Assembly: GCF_005484585.1 (NCBI RefSeq)
Contig: NZ_CP039435.1
Location: 1,178,001-1,242,000 of the forward strand
Source: Brevundimonas sp. SGAir0440
GTDB lineage: Bacteria > Pseudomonadota > Alphaproteobacteria > Caulobacterales > Caulobacteraceae
Direction of reading: 5' to 3'
DNA: 64,000 nt
Part shown: one piece after another, positions 20,353 to 28,792 of the stretch
How positions within the stretch are numbered: position 1 is the stretch's first letter
How the letters are laid out: the number at the start of each line of letters is the position of its first letter
The notes under the pieces: generated by a model
The model's database searches: none
What the model saw: only the letters and a program-made list of their open reading frames with translations
What the model was told of the DNA's origin: nothing
Position numbers and translations under genes: made by a program

Positions 20353-21860
20353 CCGCGATGCTCCTTGACCATCAGCGCGCTGGCGGCTGCCAGGACGAAG
20401 GAGACGGCGCCCAGCACCAGGGCCCAGATTGCCTGACCATCGAACAGGGTCTTCAGGATCAGGCCCAGAACCGTCGCGGCCAGCAGTTGGGGCACGACGA
20501 TGAAGATGTTGAAGACGCCCATATAGACGCCCATTTTTCGGTCCGGCACCGCCGCCGACAGGATGGCGTAGGGCATGGAGACGATCGACGCCCAGGCGAA
20601 ACCGACGCCGATCATCGGCAGCCACAAGAGGCCCGGCTCGCGGATGGCGAAGACGCCGAACAAGCCGGCCGCGCCAAGCATCAGCATCAGCGCATGGGTT
20701 GCCTTGCGTCCGATCCGTTTGGCGATGACCGGCAGGGTGAAGGCCGCCAGGGCCGCCACGCCGTTATAGACCCCGAACAGAACCCCCACCCAGTCCGCGC
20801 CCGTTGCGTAGGCGGCCGAGGTGGTGTCGGTCGCTCCGTAATGGACGCGGGTCACGGCCGCGGTGGTGTAGATCCACATGGCGAACAGGGCGAACCAGCT
20901 GAAGAACTGAACAACGGCCAGGCCGCGCATGGTCTCGGGCATGCGAAAGATGTCGTTCAGGATTTCGGTCGCGGCGTTGGTGATGCGGCGACGCTGCATC
21001 ATGCCGACGGCGATCTGGAGCAGGCCGAACCCGGCGAAGAAGCCGGCGAGGATCAGCAACTCCTTCTCCAGATCGAGCGCGCCGATCAGCACGAAACCCA
21101 GCCCGCCGAGGACGGCGCACACCAGGCCCGAAGTCATCCAGCCCTGAACGCTGCGGGCCGGCGCTTCGACCTCGACGGGTTTTGCTGGCGCGTCGTCTCG
21201 GGCGCGTTCGAAGGCCGCGATCTGTTCGGGGCTGTATTCCTTGGTCGACAGCACCGTCCACAGCACGGCCGAGAAAAGGCCGGCGGCGCCGACATAGAAG
21301 GCGATCTTGACCGACAGGGGCACCACGCCCGCCTCGGCGGTCGAGGCGATATCGAAGACGTTGGACAAAAGCCACGGCAGGACCGAGGCGAAGACCGCGC
21401 CGGCGCCGATGAAGAAGCTCTGCATCGCATAGCCGGCCGTGCGCTGCTCCTCCGGCAGGTTATCGCCGACGAAGGCGCGGAACGGCTCCATGGTGATGTT
21501 GATCGAGGCGTCCATGATCCACAGCATGGCCGCGGCGAACCACAGGCTGGGGCTATTGGGCATGGCGATCAGAGCCAGGGTGGTGGCGATGGCCCCGATC
21601 AGGAAATAGGGCCGACGCCGGCCGAACCGGGTCCAGGTCTTGTCGCTGAAATGGCCGATAATCGGCTGGACCAGCAGGCCCGTCAGCGGCGCGGCGATCC
21701 ACAGGATCGCCAGGCTGTCGACCTCGGCCCCCAGCGTCTGGAAGATCCGGCTGGTGTTGGCGTTCTGCAGGCCGAAGCCGATCTGGATGCCGAAGAAGCC
21801 GACGCACATGTTCCAGATCGCCAGGCCGGACAGGCGCGGGCGGTGCGAGAGCAGGTTCAT
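20349..21860 (-). CDS. MFS maltose/maltodextrin-type transporter (MalY-like)
   Basis: A 503-residue polytopic inner-membrane protein with 12 predicted helices. LLVQPIIGHFSDKTWTRFGRRRPYFLIGA is the MFS signature loop between helices 2 and 3 (DKTWTRFGRRRP). The protein resembles the sucrose/maltose-type carriers found with TonB-dependent receptors in Caulobacter (MalY) and Xanthomonas. It probably imports maltose or short maltodextrins for the cytoplasmic GH13 enzyme. It is coupled to both neighbours by ATGA overlaps. Confidence 0.88.
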   Translation of the reverse strand: MNLLSHRPRLSGLAIWNMCVGFFGIQIGFGLQNANTSRIFQTLGAEVDSLAILWIAAPLTGLLVQPIIGHFSDKTWTRFGRRRPYFLIGAIATTLALIAMPNSPSLWFAAAMLWIMDASINITMEPFRAFVGDNLPEEQRTAGYAMQSFFIGAGAVFASVLPWLLSNVFDIASTAEAGVVPLSVKIAFYVGAAGLFSAVLWTVLSTKEYSPEQIAAFERARDDAPAKPVEVEAPARSVQGWMTSGLVCAVLGGLGFVLIGALDLEKELLILAGFFAGFGLLQIAVGMMQRRRITNAATEILNDIFRMPETMRGLAVVQFFSWFALFAMWIYTTAAVTRVHYGATDTTSAAYATGADWVGVLFGVYNGVAALAAFTLPVIAKRIGRKATHALMLMLGAAGLFGVFAIREPGLLWLPMIGVGFAWASIVSMPYAILSAAVPDRKMGVYMGVFNIFIVVPQLLAATVLGLILKTLFDGQAIWALVLGAVSFVLAAASALMVKEHRG

Positions 21861-23923
21861 CCGCGTCGCGCCCGGCCGACCGGCACGAACCGGATCGCCT
21901 GACCGCCGCCGGGGGCCAGCGCCAGGGTCAGGGTGTCAGACGACGTCACCTCGCGCTGCTCGATGACGATGTCCTCGCGCTTGCCGCGATAGTCGGCGTC
22001 GGGCCCGTCGCGATAGATTTCGGCCCGATATGGACGGCCGGCGTCCAGGAAGTCGAGCGGGGCCTTCAGCACGCGCGGATGCTCGTCGGTGACGGCGCCC
22101 AAGGCCCAGACATCCGTGCCGCGCTGCTTGCGAACCGTGACGACATAGTCGCCCATGGCGGCATCCAGCGTGCGGCTCTCGCTCCAGTCGACAGGCACAT
22201 CCTTGATGAACTGGAACGGGCCGGGGTTGGCCTCGTAGTTGACCAGCAGGTCCGCCGCCATCTGGATCGGGCTGTAGATGACGACATAGAGCGCCAGTTG
22301 CTTGGCCCAGGTCGTCTGCACGCCGCCGGGGCTGCGCGTCTCCATGCCGAAGATCCCGGGCGTATAGTCCATCGGACCGGCCAGCAGGCGGGTGAAGACC
22401 AGGTTCGGCTCATGCTCGGGCGGATTGCCGGGATTGCCCCAGGCCGAATATTCCATGCCGCGCTGGCCCTCGCGGCTGATGATGTTCGGATAGGTGCGGC
22501 GAAGGCCAGTGTCCTTGAACGGCTCGTGAGCGTTGACGGCGACCTTGTGGCGATAGCCGGCCTCGACCACGCGCATGTGGTGCTGTGCCATCGCCTGGCT
22601 TTCGTGCCAGGCCATGACCATCTGTCCGCCCGGCCCGGCGACGCGGGCGCCTTGCGCGTCAGCGACATAGCCGGTCTTCACCGAATGCACGCCGAGGCGC
22701 TCATAAAGCGCCATGGCCGGCTCGAGCTGCTGCTCATAGTGGAAGGCGTTGCCGCCGGTCTCGTGGTGGCCGATCAGCTGCACGCCCTTTGACCGCGCGT
22801 GGGCGCAGACCGCCTCAATGTCGAAATCGGGATAGGCCTCGGTGAAGCTGAAGTCCGCGCCGTTGGCGAACCACTGGCCGTCCCAGCCCTTGTTCCAGCC
22901 CTCGACCAGCACCCCACCCAAGCCGTGCTTGGCCGCGAAGTCGATGTGTTTGATGGCGTTCTCGGTCGTCGCGCCGTGCTTGGGTCCGGAGTTCCAGGTC
23001 TTCAGGTCCAGGTGCATTTCCCACCAGACGCCGACGTATTTCATCGGCTTGAACCAGCTGACGTCGCCCAGCGTGTTGGGCTCGTTGAGGTTCAGGATCA
23101 GGCTGGAATCCAGCAGGCCAGCGGCGCTGTCGGAGATTTGCAGGGTCCGCCAAGGCGTGTTGAACGGCGCCTCGCGCACCACCGCCGCATTGGTCAGGCC
23201 TGGCGTCAGCTGCGCGCGGAACTTCGTTTCCTCCGACCGGCGCAGGTTCATCCCCGCATAGTCGATGCAGGCGGCCTCGTGGATGGAGACATGCAAGCCC
23301 GACTGGCCCCGAACCGTCATCGGCGTCTGGGCGCTGCCGACCGCATCGATGGGCGTGCGGCTGTAGAGATATTCCTCGCGGTTCCATTCCCAGGCCGGGC
23401 ACCACAGGGCCTCGCCGTTTTCGGCCAGGTTGAACTCGGTGATTTCCGACCCGATGCGGACGGTGGTCAGGCCGGCCTGCTGCGGGAACTCATAGCGGAA
23501 GCCCAGACCGTCGTCGTACAGGCGGAAGACCACGTCCACGCGGCGTTGCAGGCCGCCGGTCTCGGCATAGGCGACGCGCCATTCGTTGTAGTGGTTGCGG
23601 ATGAATTGCCGCTCGCCCCACGGCTGCTCCCAGGTGTCGTCGACCGTGACCGGCTGGCCTGCGGTCAGGGTCAGGCCGCGCTCGATGGCCGGGGCGTCGG
23701 TCAGCAGGAAGCCCAGCTTGGACGGCGCCACGACGACACGGCCCTGACGCAGCACCGAATACATCGGCCGCCCGTCATTGTCGGTGAAGGCCTCGACCGT
23801 CAGCACGCCGCCGGGCGAGGACGCCCGGGCATGGTTCGGCGCGGTCTGGGCGCGCACGCCCGTCGCCCCCAGAGCCAGGATCGATACGCCCCCAAGGGCC
23901 AGGAAGGATCTGCGCTGCATCAT
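21857..23923 (-). CDS. GH97 alpha-glucosidase (SusB-like), exported
   Basis: 688 residues beginning MMQRRSFLALGG, a signal peptide or Tat-like leader ending VRAQ. The N-terminal beta-sandwich and TIM-barrel of GH97 are recognisable: WGERQFIRNHYNEWR, VGVWWEMHLDLKTW, GGVLVEGWNKGWDG and HHETGG at 386-391. The Glu of HHETGG points to the inverting, SusB-like branch. It should hydrolyse maltooligosaccharides in the periplasm. GGAG lies 8 bases upstream of the ATG at 23923; the longer frame upstream lacks sense as protein. It is the first gene of the operon, divergent from the LacI regulator. Confidence 0.92.
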   Translation of the reverse strand: MMQRRSFLALGGVSILALGATGVRAQTAPNHARASSPGGVLTVEAFTDNDGRPMYSVLRQGRVVVAPSKLGFLLTDAPAIERGLTLTAGQPVTVDDTWEQPWGERQFIRNHYNEWRVAYAETGGLQRRVDVVFRLYDDGLGFRYEFPQQAGLTTVRIGSEITEFNLAENGEALWCPAWEWNREEYLYSRTPIDAVGSAQTPMTVRGQSGLHVSIHEAACIDYAGMNLRRSEETKFRAQLTPGLTNAAVVREAPFNTPWRTLQISDSAAGLLDSSLILNLNEPNTLGDVSWFKPMKYVGVWWEMHLDLKTWNSGPKHGATTENAIKHIDFAAKHGLGGVLVEGWNKGWDGQWFANGADFSFTEAYPDFDIEAVCAHARSKGVQLIGHHETGGNAFHYEQQLEPAMALYERLGVHSVKTGYVADAQGARVAGPGGQMVMAWHESQAMAQHHMRVVEAGYRHKVAVNAHEPFKDTGLRRTYPNIISREGQRGMEYSAWGNPGNPPEHEPNLVFTRLLAGPMDYTPGIFGMETRSPGGVQTTWAKQLALYVVIYSPIQMAADLLVNYEANPGPFQFIKDVPVDWSESRTLDAAMGDYVVTVRKQRGTDVWALGAVTDEHPRVLKAPLDFLDAGRPYRAEIYRDGPDADYRGKREDIVIEQREVTSSDTLTLALAPGGGQAIRFVPVGRARRG

Positions 23924-23978
23924 GGGAACTCCGTTACGCCGCCTCTTGCCAACCGCCGCGAACGGTGGCTGAAATATT

Positions 23979-23994
23979 TGCAGAAAATTTTGCA
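23979..23994. promoter_or_regulatory. candidate LacI operator between GH97 and regulator genes
   Basis: TGCAGAAAATTTTGCA is an imperfect palindrome (two mismatched pairs) in a divergent intergenic region and stands out as AT-rich. Similar TGCA-ended motifs occur in the other control region of the locus (28553-28566, 28726-28739). Confidence 0.45.
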
Positions 23995-24026
23995 GCTTCA
24001 CCATGCTGCTGTGAGGACCCGCGACC

Positions 24027-25040
24027 TTGAGCCGCAAGACCACCCGCCTGGAAGACATCGCCCGCCTGGCCGGCGTGTCCATCGCCACCGCCTCGCGCGC
24101 CCTGAACGACAGCCCCGCCGTCAACGATCGCACTAAACAGACGATCTGGAAGCTGGCCAAGGAACACGACTATCCGTTCCGCCGCCACATGCCCGCCGGC
24201 CCGATCGGCGCCCAGGGCACGATCGCCCTGGTGGTGCCGCGTCCACAGGGGCGCGAAGGCCGCCTTAGCGACCCCTTCTTCCTGGAGCTTCTGGCCGGGG
24301 TGGGCGAGGCGGCGCGCGAACGCGGCTGCGACCTGCTGATGAGCCATATTTCGCCCGCCAACTATGACGAGCTGTCGGCGGCGCTGAACACCAGCCGGGC
24401 GGACGGCGTGATCTTCCTGGGTCAATCCAGCCTGCATTCGGCCTTCAACCGTCTGGTCGACGCCGACCATCGTTTCGTCGTGTGGGGCGCCGAACTGCCC
24501 GATCAGGACTATTGCTCCATCGGCTCGGACAACATCTCGGGCGGGCGCCGCGCGACGTTGCATCTGGCGCGGCTGGGGCGAAAGCGTATCGTCTTCCTGG
24601 GCGACCTGGATCCGCCCGAGGCCATGCAGCGGCATCGCGGCTATCTGGACGCGATGAGCCAGAGCGGGCTGGACGTGGACGCCGACCTGATCGTGCCTGC
24701 GCATTTCGAGGTCGAATCCGCCGAGGCCGCCGTGGACGCCCTGATCCGACGCGGCCTGGATTTCGATGGCGTCGTGGCGGCGTCCGACCAGATCGCGCTC
24801 GGCGCCGTGCGCGCCCTGTTGCACGCCGGCGTCGAGGTGCCGGGTCAGGTCTCGGTCATCGGATTCGACAATGTGCCTTTCAGCCGCTACTCGCGCCCGG
24901 CGCTCAGCACCATCGCCCAGGACACGATGAAGGCCGGCCGGTTGATGGTGTCCAAACTGCTGGATCACGGCGGCGCCGCAGCAGGCCGTTCCGAGCGCGT
25001 TCCGACCGAGTTGATCGTTCGCGAGACCTGCGGCGGCTGA
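24027..25040 (+). CDS. LacI-family transcriptional regulator of the maltodextrin locus
   Basis: 337 residues starting at a TTG, with GTGAGGA 9 bases upstream. The N-terminal helix-turn-helix is TRLEDIARLAGVSIATASRALND, shown here as TRLEDIARLAG and VSIATASRAL. Residues 60 onward form the periplasmic-binding-like effector domain, with GADGVIFLG-type and DNVPFSRYSRPALSTI sequences. It is divergent from the GH97 operon and convergent with the GH13 gene. By position it is the local sugar-responsive repressor, functionally like Caulobacter MalI; maltose as inducer is inference. Confidence 0.93.
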   Translation: MSRKTTRLEDIARLAGVSIATASRALNDSPAVNDRTKQTIWKLAKEHDYPFRRHMPAGPIGAQGTIALVVPRPQGREGRLSDPFFLELLAGVGEAARERGCDLLMSHISPANYDELSAALNTSRADGVIFLGQSSLHSAFNRLVDADHRFVVWGAELPDQDYCSIGSDNISGGRRATLHLARLGRKRIVFLGDLDPPEAMQRHRGYLDAMSQSGLDVDADLIVPAHFEVESAEAAVDALIRRGLDFDGVVAASDQIALGAVRALLHAGVEVPGQVSVIGFDNVPFSRYSRPALSTIAQDTMKAGRLMVSKLLDHGGAAAGRSERVPTELIVRETCGG

Positions 25041-25045
25041 CCCCG

Positions 25046-26689
25046 TCATCCGGCGTCGGCGAAGATCAGGCCGGCCAGCGGCTTCAGCGTCGATCCGTCC
25101 GCCTCGGTCCAGTTGACCGTCGCGATCCGGCGCGCGCCGGCAGGCGCGGACCAGTCCAAGGCCTCGAAGCCCAGGTTGAACACGCACAGCAGACGCTCGC
25201 CGCCGTCGGCCCGTTCGAACCGGCGGAAGACCAACAGGTCGCCCGCGCTCTCGATCTCCAGCCCGCCGGTCCGCAGCGCCGGATGGGCCTGACGCAGGGC
25301 GATGATGCGGCGTGCGGCGTGCACGATCGATGTCGGGTCCGCCTCCTGCGCGTCCGCCGCCAGCGCTAAGTGGCGCGGATCGACGGGCAGCCAGGGCTCG
25401 ACCGTCGAGAAGCCGGCGTTGGGCGCCGAGGCCACCCAGGGGATCGGCGTGCGGGCGCCGTCGCGGCCCAAGGTTTCAGGCCAGTTGGCGATGGCCTCGG
25501 GGTCGACCAGCCGCTCGAACGGCACCTCGGCCTGAGGCAGGCCCAACTCTTCGCCCTGATAGACGAAGACATTGCCACGCAGGCAAATCAGCAGCAGCAG
25601 GGCCATTTCCGAGAAAGCCTTCTCGTCCCGGCCCTGGGCCCACCGCGACACCGCGCGCGGCGCATCGTGGTTCGAGAAGGTCCAGGACGGCCAGCCCTCG
25701 CCCTGCTGATCCGGCCACATTTCGTCGCCGATGCCGATCAGTTCGCCCTTCAGCGTGTCGGCGTAGAGGTAGAGGAAGCCATAGGCCGAGTGCAGACGGT
25801 CGTCGCCGGCGGTGAATTCCTTCATCTCGCGGTCGGCGTGATCGCCGCCGACCTCCGCCACCGTGAACCGGCCTTCATAGCTGTCGGTCAGCGCGCGGAT
25901 CCGGTTCAGGAAGCCGATGATGTCCGGGTGGGACTGGTTGTAGATCTTGTCCTGGAAGTCGAACGGCCGCGTGCGCTTCCTGCCGTCCTGGATCGGCGGA
26001 TTGTCGCGCAGGGACGGATCGTGGATCGCGAAGTTGATCGCGTCCAGACGGAAGCCGTCCACCCCCCGATCCAGCCAGAACCGCGCCGCGGCGATCAGGG
26101 CGTCCTGAACCGCCGGGTTCCTGACGTTCAGTTGAGGCTGCGAGGCCAGGAAGTTGTGCATGTAGTATTGGCCGCGCCGCGCGTCCCAGGTCCAGGCCGG
26201 GCCGCCGAACACCGACTGCCAGTTCGAGGGCGGCGAGCCGTCCGGCTTGGCGTCCGCCCAGACGTACCAGTCGGCGTGCTCGCCGTTGCGGCTGGCGCGG
26301 CTGTCGGTGAACCAAGGATGTTCGTCCGAGGTGTGGGAGAAGACCTGATCGATGACGACCTTCAGCCCCAGGGCATGGGCGCGCGCGATCAGGGCGTCGA
26401 AGTCGGCCAATGTGCCGAAGATCGGATCGACGTCGCAATAGTCCGACACGTCATAGCCGAAGTCCTTCATCGGCGACGTGAAGAAAGGCGACAGCCAGAT
26501 GCCATCCACGCCTAGAGAGGCGACGTGGTCGAGATGCTGGGTGATCCCCTTCAGATCGCCGACGCCGTCGTCGTTGGAGTCGGCGAAGCTGCGCGGATAG
26601 ATCTGATAAAGCACCGCGCCGCGCCACCAGTCTTGCGCCAATGCGGGGGCGGCGTCAGCCGTGGAAAGATCGAGGGGCAGGGCAGTCAC
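25046..26689 (-). CDS. GH13 alpha-glucosidase / oligo-1,6-glucosidase
   Basis: 547 residues from a GTG start at 26689 (GTGA overlap with the amylase stop); the longer frame upstream is antisense-like. There is no signal peptide, so it should be cytoplasmic. GH13 landmarks: YQIYPRSFADSNDDG near residue 29, VVIDQVFSHTSDEHPWF, nucleophile Asp216 in DGFRLDAINF, acid/base Glu in VAEVGG, and FSNHDAPRA. It would cleave imported maltose and maltodextrins (or isomaltose) to glucose. Confidence 0.94.
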   Translation of the reverse strand: MTALPLDLSTADAAPALAQDWWRGAVLYQIYPRSFADSNDDGVGDLKGITQHLDHVASLGVDGIWLSPFFTSPMKDFGYDVSDYCDVDPIFGTLADFDALIARAHALGLKVVIDQVFSHTSDEHPWFTDSRASRNGEHADWYVWADAKPDGSPPSNWQSVFGGPAWTWDARRGQYYMHNFLASQPQLNVRNPAVQDALIAAARFWLDRGVDGFRLDAINFAIHDPSLRDNPPIQDGRKRTRPFDFQDKIYNQSHPDIIGFLNRIRALTDSYEGRFTVAEVGGDHADREMKEFTAGDDRLHSAYGFLYLYADTLKGELIGIGDEMWPDQQGEGWPSWTFSNHDAPRAVSRWAQGRDEKAFSEMALLLLICLRGNVFVYQGEELGLPQAEVPFERLVDPEAIANWPETLGRDGARTPIPWVASAPNAGFSTVEPWLPVDPRHLALAADAQEADPTSIVHAARRIIALRQAHPALRTGGLEIESAGDLLVFRRFERADGGERLLCVFNLGFEALDWSAPAGARRIATVNWTEADGSTLKPLAGLIFADAG

Positions 26690-28503
26690 GGCACGCTCTT
26701 GCAGACGAGGTAATCGAGGGGGGGCACGCGAACGGCGACGCTGGCGGGCGCGGAGGATTCGGGTGCGCAATCGCCGCGCAGAGCTTGCCACCGCAGCGAG
26801 CTGGGCTCCACCTCGACCTGGGCGGCGACGGGTGCAGTTGAGGAGTTGAACAAGGCCAGGATCTCCGATCCATCCTCGCCGATGCGAGACATTGCGAACA
26901 GACCGGGCTTGTCGCCATAGGCGCGCACGACCTGACGGCCGCGTCGCAGGGCCGGCTCTTCGGCGCGGAGGCGAGTCATCTCTGAGATCGCCTGATACAG
27001 CGGCGCGTCGGTGGAATAGGCCGGCTGGCGGCCGCCGACGGGCGTTTCGTTCGCATAGACCGGCGTGCGGCTGGGCCACATGTCCTGGCGCGAGTTTCCG
27101 TATCCGCCCGCGCCTGCGAAACCCTGTTCATCCCCGTAATAGAGGGTGGGCACGCCCCGGCTGAACATCATCAGGGCATGGGCCAGTTTGATGCGCGCCA
27201 GCACTTCCGCGTCGTCGGCGTTCGGATTGGCCTGTTTCACGAAGAAGCCGACCCGGCCCATGTCATGGTTGCCCAGGAAGGTCGGCAGGATGGCGGCGGT
27301 TTCAGCGCCCTTGTCATAGATCGTGTCGGCGTCGAACACCTTGGCCAGGGCGTCGGTCCCGACCTTGCCGGCCGCCACATCGGTCGCCTGCTTCTGGAAC
27401 GGGAAGTCGAGAACCGCCGGATAGCCGTCGACCCGCGTGAACCGCGCCGTCACCGCCGGATCGAAATCGTAGACCTCGCCGAAGATGTGGAAGTTCGGGA
27501 TGCCCCTGGCCTCGGCGCGGGCGATCATGGCGGGGATGAAGGCCTGCCAGAAGCCCGGGTTCACATGGCGCGCGGTGTCGATGCGGAAGCCGTCGATCCC
27601 GTATTTGTCGATCCAGCCGCCGAAGATGTCGATCATGCCCTGGATGACCACCGGGTCCTCGGTCAGCAGATCGTCCAGCCCGGCGAAGTCGCCATCCAGG
27701 CTGCTTTCGCCGGTGAAGGTGCTCTCGCCCCGGTTATGATAGTGGATCGGGTCGTTCAGCCAGGCCGGAACCTTGGCGTTCTCCTCGCCCGCCGGGACAT
27801 AGGGCGTGTAGGCGTAGTCGGGCCGGGTCAGGCGCGAAAAGTCCCGACCGTCGAAGCCCTCATTGATCGGCGCACCGTCGACGCCGCCGCGACGGGTGTA
27901 GGGATAGTCGGCGCGGCTGCGATAGGCGCAGCGACCCTCCGGGCATTCGCGATACTGGATGACGTCGGCGGTGTGGTTGGCGACGATGTCCAGATAGACC
28001 TTCATGCCGCGCGCGTGGGCCGCCTCGACCAGGGCGCGCATCGCAGCCTCGTCGCCGAAGTGCGGATCGACAGCAGTGAAGTCGGTGATCCAGTAGCCGT
28101 GGTGCGCCGCGCCGGTATAGCCGCCATGGCTCTGCACGGGCTTGTTCTTGAACACCGGCGCCAACCAGACCGCCGTCGCGCCGAGGCCCTGGATATAGTC
28201 CAGCTGTTGGGTCACGCCGGCCAAGTCGCCGCCGTGATAGAAATCGGTATCGGCCGGATCGAACCCGCTTTTCAGTCGGTCGGCGGCGTAACCGCCGTGG
28301 TCGTTCGATGCATCGCCATTGGCGAAGCGATCCGGCAGCAGGAAGTAGATCACCTCGTCCTGTGGCAGGCGTTGACGCAGGGCTGACAGGGCGTCTTCGG
28401 CCTGGCGGTTTTGCGCCGTCGTCGGCGTTGCAAATCCGCTCAGCAGAGCTGCCGCCGCCATCGCCGCGTGCAGTCCGGCCCTTCTGGGGGTTCCCCTCGC
28501 CAT
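26686..28503 (-). CDS. exported alpha-amylase (GH13)
   Basis: 605 residues with a signal peptide (ATPTTAQ, about residue 31). Active-site regions are LDIVANHTADV, nucleophile Asp309 in DGFRIDTARHV, FGEVYD and FLGNHDMGR. A C-terminal beta domain ends the protein. It should act on starch or maltodextrin in the periplasm. The ATG at 28503 has GGGAG/GAGGG upstream. It overlaps the downstream GH13 gene by GTGA and is divergent from the TonB-dependent receptor, with candidate operators between. Confidence 0.92.
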   Translation of the reverse strand: MARGTPRRAGLHAAMAAAALLSGFATPTTAQNRQAEDALSALRQRLPQDEVIYFLLPDRFANGDASNDHGGYAADRLKSGFDPADTDFYHGGDLAGVTQQLDYIQGLGATAVWLAPVFKNKPVQSHGGYTGAAHHGYWITDFTAVDPHFGDEAAMRALVEAAHARGMKVYLDIVANHTADVIQYRECPEGRCAYRSRADYPYTRRGGVDGAPINEGFDGRDFSRLTRPDYAYTPYVPAGEENAKVPAWLNDPIHYHNRGESTFTGESSLDGDFAGLDDLLTEDPVVIQGMIDIFGGWIDKYGIDGFRIDTARHVNPGFWQAFIPAMIARAEARGIPNFHIFGEVYDFDPAVTARFTRVDGYPAVLDFPFQKQATDVAAGKVGTDALAKVFDADTIYDKGAETAAILPTFLGNHDMGRVGFFVKQANPNADDAEVLARIKLAHALMMFSRGVPTLYYGDEQGFAGAGGYGNSRQDMWPSRTPVYANETPVGGRQPAYSTDAPLYQAISEMTRLRAEEPALRRGRQVVRAYGDKPGLFAMSRIGEDGSEILALFNSSTAPVAAQVEVEPSSLRWQALRGDCAPESSAPASVAVRVPPLDYLVCKSVP

Positions 28504-28552
28504 GACCCTCACTCCCTTGCGTCTGGAAAGTGCAAAGCCTTCCAGATCGATT

Positions 28553-28566
28553 TGCAAGATTTTGCA
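28553..28566. promoter_or_regulatory. candidate sugar-regulator operator upstream of the amylase gene
   Basis: TGCAAGATTTTGCA is a 14-bp near palindrome with one mismatched pair, 50 bases upstream of the amylase ATG. It has the same TGCA-N6-TGCA form as the site at 28726. Confidence 0.45.
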
Positions 28567-28725
28567 GCAATGGGCGGGGCTGTCAACGCGTCGCTGAAAT
28601 GCTGCGATGCACCATGGGAGTAGCGCGAAACCGCACATTCCCGCGCCTTTGGGGGCTATCGACGGGCGCGAAGTGCGACGGAAATCAGACGCCCGCATTA
28701 ACTGCTTGCAACATTCCAAAAGATT

Positions 28726-28739
28726 TGCATATTTTTGCG
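28726..28739. promoter_or_regulatory. candidate sugar-regulator operator upstream of the TonB-dependent receptor gene
   Basis: TGCATATTTTTGCG has TGCA-N6-TGCG spacing, matching the site at 28553 with one end-base change. It lies 54 bases upstream of the receptor ATG. A further TTGCAA is at 28706-28711. The remaining intergenic sequence between the two divergent genes shows nothing else clear. Confidence 0.38.
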
Positions 28740-28792
28740 ACGGCTTCAGATCGCGACGTTCAGAATCGCGGTCAGCCCCAGGGAGGATGACC

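Noticed and set aside
21857..24160. Long form of the GH97 gene starting at 24160
   Set aside because: The extra 79 residues read through the divergent promoter region and the start of the LacI gene; the signal peptide begins at 23923.
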